Of a stretch of 64,000 nt of DNA, positions 16,648-24,330 are shown piece after piece. Numbering within the stretch: position 1 is the first letter of the stretch; each line of letters opens with the position of its first letter. Below the pieces are notes generated by a model. The model was not told the DNA's origin, ran no database searches, and was given only the letters and a program-made list of their open reading frames with translations. A program made the translations under genes and the position numbers. The stretch is from Gemmatimonadota bacterium. Its GTDB lineage: Bacteria; Gemmatimonadota; Gemmatimonadetes; Gemmatimonadales; Gemmatimonadaceae. The stretch covers positions 496,001 through 560,000 of the forward strand of contig JADJRJ010000030.1 of assembly GCA_016712265.1 (NCBI GenBank), read 5' to 3'.

Positions 16648-18050
16648 CGGCGAATCTCGAAGTCTCGGGTATGAATGAAGCCGTTCCGCTCGAACGCCAT
16701 GCGTATGGGCTGGCGTCCCCCATAGGTCTCGAACGCCTGGGAGACATCTGACGCCGTGCGAATCACCGCACGATTGATTTGCACGATGAGGTCACCCGAC
16801 TGGATGCCGATCTCCTCGCGAATCCGATCCGAGACCTCGACCACCACGGCACCCTGCGCACTCCGGTAGCTGCGTTCCGCGCGAATCTGCGGCGTGAGGG
16901 TGGTGAGCTGCAGCTCGCGGAGCACCGTAACGCGCGGTGCGCTGACCTCCGGGAGGTCGGCCACGGTGACGGTGACCGGTCGCTCCCGAGTGCCGCTTCG
17001 GATCGTGAGCGCGACCGTTTCGCCGACGCGCATGTCGAGCCGCTCGGTCTCCCATTCGAAAACGTTCCGAACCCTCTTGCCCCTGACGGCCACGATTTCG
17101 TCGCCCGCCTCAAGCCCGGCGCGCGCCGCGGGCGACCCCGGAACGACGCTTTGCAACACGACGCCAGCCGTCACCACGTCCCGGGGATTGTTTCCTCGCG
17201 GCGTGAGCAGCTTCTCACCGATCCATGGTCGGCGCACCTTGCCATGCTCCAGCAAGTCATCGACGATCCGACGTGCCCGGTTGATCGGGATGGCGAAGCC
17301 GAGACCGATGGAGCCACCGCTGGGCGTGTAGATGGAGGAGTTGACCCCAATCACCTCTCCGGTGGCGGTCACCAGCGGTCCGCCAGAGTTTCCCGGATTG
17401 ATCGAGGCATCAGTCTGGATCATCCCGAGATAGACGCCATTCCCCTCACTTCGACCGAGCAGGTTCCGCCCGGTCGCGCTGATGACCCCAGTCGTCACCG
17501 CAGGCTCCGTGTTCCCGAGGACGAAGCCGAACGGGTTGCCGATCGCAATGGCCCACTCGCCCATGATGAGCTGGTCACTGTTCCCGAGTTGAGCGACGGG
17601 AAGGTTGCGCGCGTCGACCTTGATCACCGCCAGGTCGTTGGTCTCGTCGGCCCCGAGGAGGCGCGCGGGATAGGTGGTCCCGTCGCGGAGCATGACGGAG
17701 ATCTTCGAGGCGCCGCTGATCACGTGTTCGTTGGTGACGATCACGCCGTCGGCGCGGATGATGAACCCGCTACCGATCCCCGATTGGGTCTGCTGCCCGG
17801 ATCGCCCACCAAAGAACTGCTCGAAGACGTCAACGGGCACGCGCTCGACGGTCTCGGTCTGCACCGTGACCACGGCTGGGGCAATACGCGTGACGGCTTC
17901 GGTGATGGCGGTGCGCCGGGAGGTATTCAGCTGTTCGGTCACCGCAGCGCGGGGCAGCGTGTCGGCCGCGACAGCGGGAGGGGTGGCGCGAGCGGTCCCT
18001 TCACAGGCCGCGCCAAGCGCAAGAGCGACGGAGGCGAGGAGGTCCTTCAT
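16644..18050 (-). CDS. HtrA/DegP-family periplasmic serine protease with two PDZ domains
   Basis: 468 residues from ATG 18050. A short hydrophobic N-terminus (LLASVALALGAAC) suggests export; the cysteine sits one residue off a standard lipobox, so lipidation is uncertain. The trypsin-like domain has His109 (TNEHV), Asp139 (NDLAV) and Ser222 (NPGNSGGPL). Two PDZ regions follow, with VVPGSPAARAGLEAGDEIVAV and EEIGIQSGDLIVQINRAVI. The family degrades or chaperones misfolded envelope proteins. It lies 28 bases after truA and is coupled to purB, an unexpected operon partner. Confidence 0.93.
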   Translation of the reverse strand: MKDLLASVALALGAACEGTARATPPAVAADTLPRAAVTEQLNTSRRTAITEAVTRIAPAVVTVQTETVERVPVDVFEQFFGGRSGQQTQSGIGSGFIIRADGVIVTNEHVISGASKISVMLRDGTTYPARLLGADETNDLAVIKVDARNLPVAQLGNSDQLIMGEWAIAIGNPFGFVLGNTEPAVTTGVISATGRNLLGRSEGNGVYLGMIQTDASINPGNSGGPLVTATGEVIGVNSSIYTPSGGSIGLGFAIPINRARRIVDDLLEHGKVRRPWIGEKLLTPRGNNPRDVVTAGVVLQSVVPGSPAARAGLEAGDEIVAVRGKRVRNVFEWETERLDMRVGETVALTIRSGTRERPVTVTVADLPEVSAPRVTVLRELQLTTLTPQIRAERSYRSAQGAVVVEVSDRIREEIGIQSGDLIVQINRAVIRTASDVSQAFETYGGRQPIRMAFERNGFIHTRDFEIRR

Positions 18051-18078
18051 GCGAAGCGGCACGAGCGGCGGATCGGGT

Positions 18079-18849
18079 TCATGCGAGGTAGAGGTCGGCG
18101 GGATACTGCACGGCCTCCAGCGACAGGGCATGCGCGGGCGCCGGGGGCGAGACCTCGTCGTTGGATGGAGCTGCGAGCAGCGGCCCGAAGTGCGCCAACG
18201 GCCGCCGACCGGCGGCCACGTCGACCATCGTTCCCACGAGGAAGCGCACCATGTGATGCAGAAAGCGGTTTGCCTCGACGTGAAAGGTCAGCCGCGTGCC
18301 CTCGCGCTCCCAGCGCGCGAGCGAGACGTCACAGCGGTGCTCGTCCCCGGCTGGCGCGGTGCCGCGCACCGCGAACGCCAGGAATCGGTGGCTGCCCAGG
18401 ATCATGCCGGAGAGGGTATGGAGTACGTCGAGGTCCAACGGGCGCGAGACAAACCACTCCCAGCGGCGCCGGAATGGCGAGCGGGTCCCATCATCCGTCC
18501 CAATGACATACCGGTAGCGGCGACTGGTGGCACTGTGGCGCGCGTGGAACTCGGGACGCATGTCGTGCGCCGCCGCGACCCACACATCATCCGGGAGCAG
18601 GGCATTGACCGCCCGGCGCAACCCCTGCGCCTGCCACCGCACCGGGACCCGAACGCCAACCGCCTGCCCTCGCGCATGTACGCCCGCATCGGTCCGTCCG
18701 GCACCTTGTGCCACGATTCGCTCCCCACAGAGTTCGGCGAGCACGCGCTCCAGCTCCCCCTGCACGGTTCGTCGCTGCGGCTGGACTTGCCAGCCGGAGA
18801 ACGCGGATCCGTCGTAGTGCAGCACGAGCTGCACGGTGCGTACCGACAC
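18079..18849 (-). CDS. truA: tRNA pseudouridine(38-40) synthase
   Basis: About 256 residues from GTG 18849. HYDGSAFSGWQVQ, the catalytic aspartate in GAGRTDAGVHARGQ, and FLHHMVRFLVGTMVDV are TruA motifs. It isomerises uridines in the tRNA anticodon arm. An in-frame ATG at 18876 exists, but it lies within the promoter described separately; the -10 to GTG distance would make the transcript leaderless or nearly so. It is the first gene of the minus-strand series. Confidence 0.92.
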   Translation of the reverse strand: MSVRTVQLVLHYDGSAFSGWQVQPQRRTVQGELERVLAELCGERIVAQGAGRTDAGVHARGQAVGVRVPVRWQAQGLRRAVNALLPDDVWVAAAHDMRPEFHARHSATSRRYRYVIGTDDGTRSPFRRRWEWFVSRPLDLDVLHTLSGMILGSHRFLAFAVRGTAPAGDEHRCDVSLARWEREGTRLTFHVEANRFLHHMVRFLVGTMVDVAAGRRPLAHFGPLLAAPSNDEVSPPAPAHALSLEAVQYPADLYLA

Positions 18850-18856
18850 GCGGCGA

Positions 18857-18884
18857 AACCTAGTTCCAGCCCCCATCAAGTCAA
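18857..18884 (-). promoter_or_regulatory. Probable promoter of the truA-htrA-pur-psd-aro series
   Basis: On the minus strand TTGACT (18884-18879) is followed after 16 bases by TAGGTT (18862-18857). Predicted initiation falls at about 18850, immediately at the GTG of truA. The hexamer pair resembles the rlmN promoter. Confidence 0.6.
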
Positions 18885-18910
18885 GCAAACAGGCATTCGT
18901 GCGCGCGCGA

Positions 18911-18940
18911 TTGACTTCATTCACTGCGCACGTCCACATT
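18911..18940 (+). promoter_or_regulatory. Possible promoter for the GAF gene
   Basis: TTGACT at 18911-18916 and CACATT at 18935-18940 are separated by 18 bases. The -10 match is weak. It would be divergent from the truA promoter. Confidence 0.35.
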
Positions 18941-18998
18941 GCACGCCGTCGCGCGCGGGCGCGACGCTCTGGCGCGAGCCGCCCGGATCCGTCTCCGC

Positions 18999-19457
18999 AT
19001 GTCCACGCGCAGCCTCCCATCCCTCGCCCACGCGCTGAGCGTCGCTCCTGACCTGGAGGCGGCGCTCGTCGCGCTCGGTGAATCCGTCGTCGAGGCCGAT
19101 CGCACCGCCGTGCTCAGCCTGCTCCGATATGATGGACGCCGGAGCCTCCTCCGTGATCGCCTAACGCCCAGTGGTGGCCAGGTGGTCACCGCCAAGGTCG
19201 ACACGACCATCGACCACCTGCCACCCGCCGTCCGTGCCATGCTGTCCAATGGCGGCCAGTTCGTCGACCTGGGGGACAAGTCGGCCGAGTACGCCCGCCT
19301 GCTCGGGATGACCGCCTTCGCCGACGGCGGGGTGCTGTCACTGCGCGGCCTCCTGACCGACGGTCAGCTCTCCGGCGTCCTGGCGCTCTACGAGCAACGG
19401 CGAATGTTCGGGACGCGGACCTCGGAGCGAGTTGCGCCTGCGGCCGCCCCTCTTTGA
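18999..19457 (+). CDS. GAF-domain signalling protein, N-terminal part (frame interrupted)
   Basis: From ATG 18999 about 152 residues form a GAF-like fold: LEAALVALGESVVEADRTAV, then LSLRGLLTDGQLSGVLALY. The frame stops at TGA 19455-19457, exactly where a sister frame one base ahead continues with FDLTYLRFQEREAREEAV. The natural reading is that both pieces are one GAF/coiled-coil/GAF protein of about 437 residues. The junction is CTT TGA C, the same heptamer used for +1 frameshifting in prfB, but without an upstream Shine-Dalgarno-like stimulator. A real mutation or an assembly error is equally possible. Confidence 0.6.
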   Translation: MSTRSLPSLAHALSVAPDLEAALVALGESVVEADRTAVLSLLRYDGRRSLLRDRLTPSGGQVVTAKVDTTIDHLPPAVRAMLSNGGQFVDLGDKSAEYARLLGMTAFADGGVLSLRGLLTDGQLSGVLALYEQRRMFGTRTSERVAPAAAPL

Positions 19458-20310
19458 CCTCACGTACCTCAGGTTCCAGGAACGAGAGGCGCGCGAAGAG
19501 GCCGTGCAAACTCTGGAAGACGTCACCCAGCGCGTTCACGGCGAGTACCTCCGGAAACTCGCGGGACTTGAGACCGAGTTGGGCCGTGCCCGCGGTGCTG
19601 CGCATCAGGCAAATACAGCGGACGCCGAGCGGCTGGTTCACCTGGAGCGGGAAGCTGCCGCAGGGCAAGAATCCGCAAGGCAGGCCGCCCGGAAAGCGTC
19701 CTCGTTGGAGCACCAGCTCACCGAGGCGGTCTCCCAGCTTGAACAGGCTCATGTCGAACTGCATCGCCGCCACGAGGCGCTGCGCCAGAAGGTCCGAACG
19801 CTCTACCTGATCGAGCGAGCCCTTCGCCTCGACAACACGGCGACCGACCCACGCGCCCTGGTTGACGGGCTCCTGGCGCTCGTTGGCGACGACATGCAGG
19901 CCCAACGATGCTCGTTGATGCTCCAGTCGCCGGAGCCGGAGGTGCTCTACCTGGCGGCCGCGCGGGGCCTCGCGCCGAATATCCGTGCTGGCTCCCGCAT
20001 CCCGTTTGGAAAGGGAGTCGCAGGCATCGTGGCGTCGTCCCGCGAACCGCTGCTGGTCCAGGATGCGGCCGAGCTGCAAGAGCACCCCCTCCTGCGCGAC
20101 CAGTACCTCACCACGGGTTCGTTCATTTCCTTCCCGCTGATCTACCGCTCCGAGCTGATCGGCGTGGTGAACCTCACCAATCGGGCCCGGCGCGGCGTCT
20201 TCATCGAAGAAGACGTGGAGCGCGTATCGCTCCTCGGCTTGGTCATTGCGATCATCGCCTCCCGCAATGACCTGCCGAAGCGACTCTTGGTGACGCTCCG
20301 AGACCCGTAG
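19432..20310 (+). CDS. GAF-domain signalling protein, coiled coil plus C-terminal GAF
   Basis: The continuation of the preceding gene in the +1 frame; taken alone it could start at TTG 19432. Residues about 10-125 are a long charged coiled coil (QEREAREEAV...LEHQLTEAVSQLEQAHVEL). A complete GAF domain follows: DMQAQRCSLMLQ, GSRIPFGKGVAGIVASSREPLLVQD, SFISFPLIYRSELIGVVNLTN. GAF domains bind small ligands or mediate dimerisation. No output enzyme is attached. It converges on lexA with a 6-base gap. Confidence 0.7.
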   Translation: MRLRPPLFDLTYLRFQEREAREEAVQTLEDVTQRVHGEYLRKLAGLETELGRARGAAHQANTADAERLVHLEREAAAGQESARQAARKASSLEHQLTEAVSQLEQAHVELHRRHEALRQKVRTLYLIERALRLDNTATDPRALVDGLLALVGDDMQAQRCSLMLQSPEPEVLYLAAARGLAPNIRAGSRIPFGKGVAGIVASSREPLLVQDAAELQEHPLLRDQYLTTGSFISFPLIYRSELIGVVNLTNRARRGVFIEEDVERVSLLGLVIAIIASRNDLPKRLLVTLRDP

Positions 20311-20316
20311 CCGCGC

Positions 20317-20925
20317 CTAGTAGCGGCGGATGACCCCGACGACGACCCCCTGGATCGAAATGTCGTTCTCGTGAACGTAGATCGGGGCCATCGTATCGTT
20401 CGCGGGCTGGAGACGCACCCGCCCGTCGCGCTCACGATACATGCGCTTGACGGTGGCCGACGTGCCGCCAACAAGAGCGATGACCATCTCTCCGTTGTCT
20501 GCCGAGTTGCGCCCGTTCACCACCACGAAGTCGCCATCGCGGATTTGCTCGTCGACCATCGACATCCCGCGTACCTTGAGCACGTAGTGGTTGCCACCTC
20601 GACCGGTGAGCTCCTCAGGAACCGCGATCGTCTCCGGGGCGCTCAGCGCCTCGATGGGCGCCCCGGCGGCGACGAGACCGAGCAGCGGAAGCTCCACGGC
20701 GCGAGCGAACACCTCCGAAGGAAGCACCTCGATTGATCGGCTCTCGTTGTAGCTCCGGCGGATGTACCCCTTTCGCTCGAGGTTCGACAGGTGCTCGTGA
20801 ACCGTGGCGAGCGAGTTGTAGCTGAATTCCTCGGCGATTTCCTCGAAGCTCGGCGCATAGCCATACCGGGCGGCATAGGTCTCGAGAAAGGTGAGGATTT
20901 CACGTTGACGCTTGGTGAGCGGCAT
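20317..20925 (-). CDS. lexA: LexA repressor
   Basis: 202 residues from ATG 20925. The winged-helix DNA-binding domain starts LTKRQREILTFLETY and includes FSYNSLATVHEHLSNLERKGYI. The Ala87-Gly88 self-cleavage site sits in GLVAAGAPIEA, and the Ser/Lys dyad is Ser122 (RGMSMVDEQI) and Lys160 (ATVKRMY). It represses SOS genes until RecA filaments trigger autocleavage. The recognition helix differs from the E. coli one, so the operator should differ too. Its promoter is covered by phased repeats described separately, suggesting autoregulation. Confidence 0.95.
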   Translation of the reverse strand: MPLTKRQREILTFLETYAARYGYAPSFEEIAEEFSYNSLATVHEHLSNLERKGYIRRSYNESRSIEVLPSEVFARAVELPLLGLVAAGAPIEALSAPETIAVPEELTGRGGNHYVLKVRGMSMVDEQIRDGDFVVVNGRNSADNGEMVIALVGGTSATVKRMYRERDGRVRLQPANDTMAPIYVHENDISIQGVVVGVIRRY

Positions 20926-20978
20926 GAAAGGCTCCGGTGCATGTGGACCACGATCCGTGCGGCACGACCAGGTCATTA

Positions 20979-21018
20979 CCGAACAACATCCGAAAGCCTA
21001 GCCGAACAAGACCCGAAG
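20979..21018 (-). promoter_or_regulatory. Candidate LexA operators: four phased TTCGG repeats
   Basis: On the + strand CCGAA begins at 20979, 20990, 21002 and 21013, spacings of 11, 12 and 11 bases. Read on the minus strand these form two boxes of the form YTTC-N7-GTTC, close to the GTTC-N7-GTTC operator known for alphaproteobacterial LexA. One box overlaps the promoter spacer and the other lies just past the -10. Confidence 0.55.
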
Positions 21019-21023
21019 CGCAA
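20995..21023 (-). promoter_or_regulatory. Probable lexA promoter
   Basis: On the minus strand TTGCGC (21023-21018) and TAGGCT (21000-20995) are separated by 17 bases. Initiation near 20988 gives a leader of about 60 bases before the ATG at 20925. The promoter is interleaved with the phased TTCGG repeats. Confidence 0.5.
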
Positions 21024-21060
21024 GGGACCCGGAGAGCCATTGCCCTTTATGTAGCCCGAC

Positions 21061-21100
21061 ACCGACGAATGGCACGCCATCTGAACCGACGAGTGGCATG
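21061..21100. repeat. 16-bp imperfect direct repeat upstream of the HEAT-repeat gene
   Basis: ACCGACGAATGGCACG (21061-21076) and ACCGACGAGTGGCATG (21085-21100) differ at two positions and are offset by 24 bases. They end 12 bases before the ATG at 21113, so they could be a regulator site for the signalling operon. Confidence 0.5.
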
Positions 21101-21112
21101 TCCTTGTGAATC

Positions 21113-22837
21113 ATGTATTTTGCGCGCGTGACTGGTCACGCCGCGCCGCCCCGAGGTTCCGCGAGCGATGCCCTGGACGAAGCGCCGTTTCCTCCCGCAC
21201 TCGTGGAGGAGATGCTCCGCGCTTTCGGCCGGGCGGTGCGGGCGCACCAGCTCTATCTCCATAACAACCCGACCTATCTCAAGTCGCTCGAAGTCGCCCG
21301 GGCGACGTTCGCGCCCATCTGGGAGCACACCGCGGAGCTCACTCTCGAGGTCTCCGACACCCAACTCCGTTGGGCGGGGCGGGTGGTGCTGAATGAGCCC
21401 GACAAGACGACGGACGCCCTCCCGTGGGTGCTCTACAAGGACGGGATTCGCGAACTGAGGTTCCTCAAGGAGGTGGAGACCCAGGAATTCGTCGGATTCA
21501 TCGACGTTATCACCCGGGTCCGGAAGGCACTGCACGATGAGGACGACCTCCTCACCCTCATGTGGGAGCGGGAGTTCAATTTCATCCGCTATCGGTATGT
21601 CGACATGACCGTGGACGGCGCGGAGCCGCTGGACCCGTCCGATCTGTCGCGGATGGAGCGTCTGGTGGATCCGAGCCAATTGCGGCAGCCGGCCACGGAA
21701 GAGGTCCTTCCCCCGGGCGTCGTTTCCCTGGACGACTTCAATACCACCCTCTACTTCCTCGAGGAGAAGGAGGTCGAGTACCTTCGGGCGGCGATCCAGC
21801 AGGAATACGCAAGCGAGCTGCGTACGAATGTGGTCGGCGCACTGCTCGACACATACGAGCAACAAGTCGACCCCACAGTGCGTGAGGAAATCGCCGGGGT
21901 CCTCGACATCTTGCTGGTGAACCTGCTGACCACCGGACAGCTCGGTGCCGTGGCGGCGCTCCTCCACGAAGTGACGGTGACGGCCGAGCGGGCTCGATCG
22001 ATCGAGGACGGCCAACGGGCGCGCCTGCTCCTTCTCGCGGATCGTCTAAGCGAACCCGAGGCCCTGACCCAGCTCCTGCAGGCCATTGATGAGCGCGTGG
22101 AGAGCGTGGGACAGCAGGAGCTCAACGACTTGTTCGAGCAGCTCCGCGTCCAGGCCCTTGGCACGATCTTCCAGTGGCTGGGGCGTGTCCAGAACCCACG
22201 AGTCCGTGCGCAAATGGAGACGGCGGCCGCGCGGCTTGCGGCCGCGAACACCAACGAGCTCATCCGGTTAATCGGCTCGAGTGAGCGGGAGATCTCGCTG
22301 GAAGCCGTGCGACGTGCAGGCGCGATGCGAGCACCCGCCGCTGTTCCGGCCCTGGGACGCATGCTGCAGTCCACCGAGGCCGAGGTTCGCCTGGTGGCCG
22401 TGCAAGCCCTCGCGGAAGTCGGCAGCCCGGGGTCGCTGCAGGCCCTGGAGCGCACCCTGGATGACGCGTCCCGGGACGTGCGGGTTGCCTCTGTGCGCGC
22501 ATTCGGCGCCCGGACCCACCGGCCTGCCCTCAATCGGCTCGAGGCGCTGATCAAGGAACAGAAGATCAACACCGCCGACCTCACGGAGAAGATGGCGGTG
22601 TTCGAGGCGTACGGCGCGATGTGCGGAGACGCCGGGATCGCCATGCTCGACGGCATCCTCAATGGTCGCGGCCTCTTCGGCAAACGTGGGGATCCGGAGC
22701 TCCGGGCCTGCGCCGCCATGGCGCTGGGACGAATCGGTAGTGAGCCGGCGCGCGCGGCGCTCCTCAAGTCAGGCACGGACAAGGAAGTGCTGGTGCGCAA
22801 TGCGGTCAATCGCGCGCTGCGCCCGGGGCCCGCATGA
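21113..22837 (+). CDS. HEAT-repeat protein with an N-terminal domain shared with the next gene
   Basis: 574 residues, soluble. Residues about 30-160 form a domain with ALY-type helices (AVRAHQLYLHNNPTYLKSLE...TAELTLEVSD) that resembles the N-terminus of the adjacent HD-GYP protein. A helical middle follows. From about residue 385 there are HEAT/PBS-lyase-type repeats (AAVPALGRMLQSTEAEVRLV, SLQALERTLDDASRDVRVAS, GDPELRACAAMALGRIG). Such repeats bind partners. ATG 21113 is chosen; GTG 21128 is an alternative. The stop overlaps the next start (ATGA), so the two are co-translated. Function unknown, probably signalling. Confidence 0.75.
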   Translation: MYFARVTGHAAPPRGSASDALDEAPFPPALVEEMLRAFGRAVRAHQLYLHNNPTYLKSLEVARATFAPIWEHTAELTLEVSDTQLRWAGRVVLNEPDKTTDALPWVLYKDGIRELRFLKEVETQEFVGFIDVITRVRKALHDEDDLLTLMWEREFNFIRYRYVDMTVDGAEPLDPSDLSRMERLVDPSQLRQPATEEVLPPGVVSLDDFNTTLYFLEEKEVEYLRAAIQQEYASELRTNVVGALLDTYEQQVDPTVREEIAGVLDILLVNLLTTGQLGAVAALLHEVTVTAERARSIEDGQRARLLLLADRLSEPEALTQLLQAIDERVESVGQQELNDLFEQLRVQALGTIFQWLGRVQNPRVRAQMETAAARLAAANTNELIRLIGSSEREISLEAVRRAGAMRAPAAVPALGRMLQSTEAEVRLVAVQALAEVGSPGSLQALERTLDDASRDVRVASVRAFGARTHRPALNRLEALIKEQKINTADLTEKMAVFEAYGAMCGDAGIAMLDGILNGRGLFGKRGDPELRACAAMALGRIGSEPARAALLKSGTDKEVLVRNAVNRALRPGPA

Positions 22838-24303
22838 GCAGTACGCGCCTAACGCCACCGGGTGGGGCCCTCGCGGACTTCTCCGGCGATGGGTTCCTGC
22901 GTAAGGCCGGACGCCAGCTGGTGGTCACCGTGCACGGCGCCATGCGCGTGATCCGGCTGTATCCGCCGGAAAACGAGGCCGTCACCAAGGCCCTCGACGA
23001 TCTCGCAGCGGCCGCCGGTGCAATCCTCGAGCGAGAGCAGGAACTCGAATTCCGGGCCTCGGCGGAGTTCATCTTCGTCAACGCCACGCGCCTGCGTCTC
23101 GACCTGGACAACTACGCGGCCTTCAGCCAGATCCTGTCGACGTTGCGGGCGTGTGGGTTGGGGTCGTTCCGCGCGAGCGTCGCGCCGACGGCACGCGACT
23201 GGCTGGTCTTTCTCTCCCAGCTGATGGCCCAGGCCAAGGCGGGTGAGGAAATGCCCGTCGCCGACTGGCTCGAACGCCTCGCCGGGGCCGGCGTGACCGT
23301 GTTCGACCTGGGGCCCCCGCAAGAAGTACCGCAGGACGAGGATTTCCAGCAGCGGGCGAAGGAAGCGGCCAAGCGCACGTACGCCCAGTCAGTCGCCGTC
23401 ACCAAGGAAGTGATCAACTCGGTGCGAATGGGGCAGGCGACGAGCATCAAGAAGATCAAGCGCGTGGTGCAGTCCATCGTGGACCAGATCCTCAACGAGG
23501 AGACCTCGTTGCTGGGTCTCACGACCATCCGGGACTACGACGAGTACACGTTCACGCACTCGGTGAACGTGTGCATCTTTTCCGTGGCTTTGGGCCGACG
23601 ACTGGGGCTGTCCAAGCTCCAGTTGTACGACCTGGGGCTGGCCGCGCTCTTCCACGACATCGGCAAGTCCCGCGTGCCACTCGCGGTGCTGAACAAGGCC
23701 GAGGGGCTCACGGACGACGACTGGCGATGGCTGGCGGCCCACCCGTGGCTCGGTGTGCTGGCGCTGTTTCACATGCGGGGGCAGCAGGAGTTGCCGTATC
23801 GCGCGATGATCGTGGCCTTCGAGCACCACATGAAGACCGACCTCACGGGGTATCCGCGCGCCGTGCGCCCACGAGAGCAGAGCATTTTTAGTCGGATCGT
23901 GGCCGTCGCCGACGGCTTCGATGCGGCCACCTCGCGGCGGGCGTACCAGACGGTGCCCCTGTCACCAGCGGCGGTTCTCGCGGGCATGCGCGACAGCCCG
24001 CGTCGCGGGTTTGACCCGGTCATCGTCAAGGGGTTCATTAACCTTCTGGGCGTCTTTCCCGTGGGGACGCTGGTCGTCCTCGATACGTTCGAGCTGGCGA
24101 TTGTCCACGCGTCATCCCCGCGCCCCGAGGCCCTCTCGCGCCCCATCGTGCGGGTTGTGAGCGACGCGCGCGGCAACCTCCTGTATCCCGGTCACCTGGT
24201 CGACCTCGCCGAGGTCGTCGCCAACGGCGCGTTCCGTCGCACCATCATCAAGACCGATAATCCCGAGCGGTATGGGATCAACATTGGCGACTACTTCGTC
24301 TGA
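22834..24303 (+). CDS. HD-GYP-type phosphohydrolase domain protein with degenerate GYP motif
   Basis: 489 residues. The N-terminal ~150 residues match the HEAT protein's N-terminal domain (RLYPPENEAVTKALDDL). The HD-GYP domain has HSVNVCIFSVALGRRLGL, the HD pair in LFHDIGKSRVP (His274-Asp275), HPWLGV, and then EHHMKTDLTGYP (330-341). The canonical form of this last motif is HHExxDGxGYP, so the Glu and one Gly are replaced. Cyclic-di-GMP hydrolysis is the family activity; whether it survives here is open. A ~100-residue C-terminal tail follows. Its start overlaps the HEAT gene's stop, and the chemoreceptor-like gene is 27 bases downstream. Confidence 0.82.
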   Translation: MSSTRLTPPGGALADFSGDGFLRKAGRQLVVTVHGAMRVIRLYPPENEAVTKALDDLAAAAGAILEREQELEFRASAEFIFVNATRLRLDLDNYAAFSQILSTLRACGLGSFRASVAPTARDWLVFLSQLMAQAKAGEEMPVADWLERLAGAGVTVFDLGPPQEVPQDEDFQQRAKEAAKRTYAQSVAVTKEVINSVRMGQATSIKKIKRVVQSIVDQILNEETSLLGLTTIRDYDEYTFTHSVNVCIFSVALGRRLGLSKLQLYDLGLAALFHDIGKSRVPLAVLNKAEGLTDDDWRWLAAHPWLGVLALFHMRGQQELPYRAMIVAFEHHMKTDLTGYPRAVRPREQSIFSRIVAVADGFDAATSRRAYQTVPLSPAAVLAGMRDSPRRGFDPVIVKGFINLLGVFPVGTLVVLDTFELAIVHASSPRPEALSRPIVRVVSDARGNLLYPGHLVDLAEVVANGAFRRTIIKTDNPERYGINIGDYFV

Positions 24304-24330
24304 CCGCGGTCGGGCGCCGACCGCACGATT

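Noticed and set aside
20300..20340. Possible bidirectional terminator between the GAF gene and lexA
   Set aside because: Only a 4-base CCGC/GCGG stem with no T-run on either strand.
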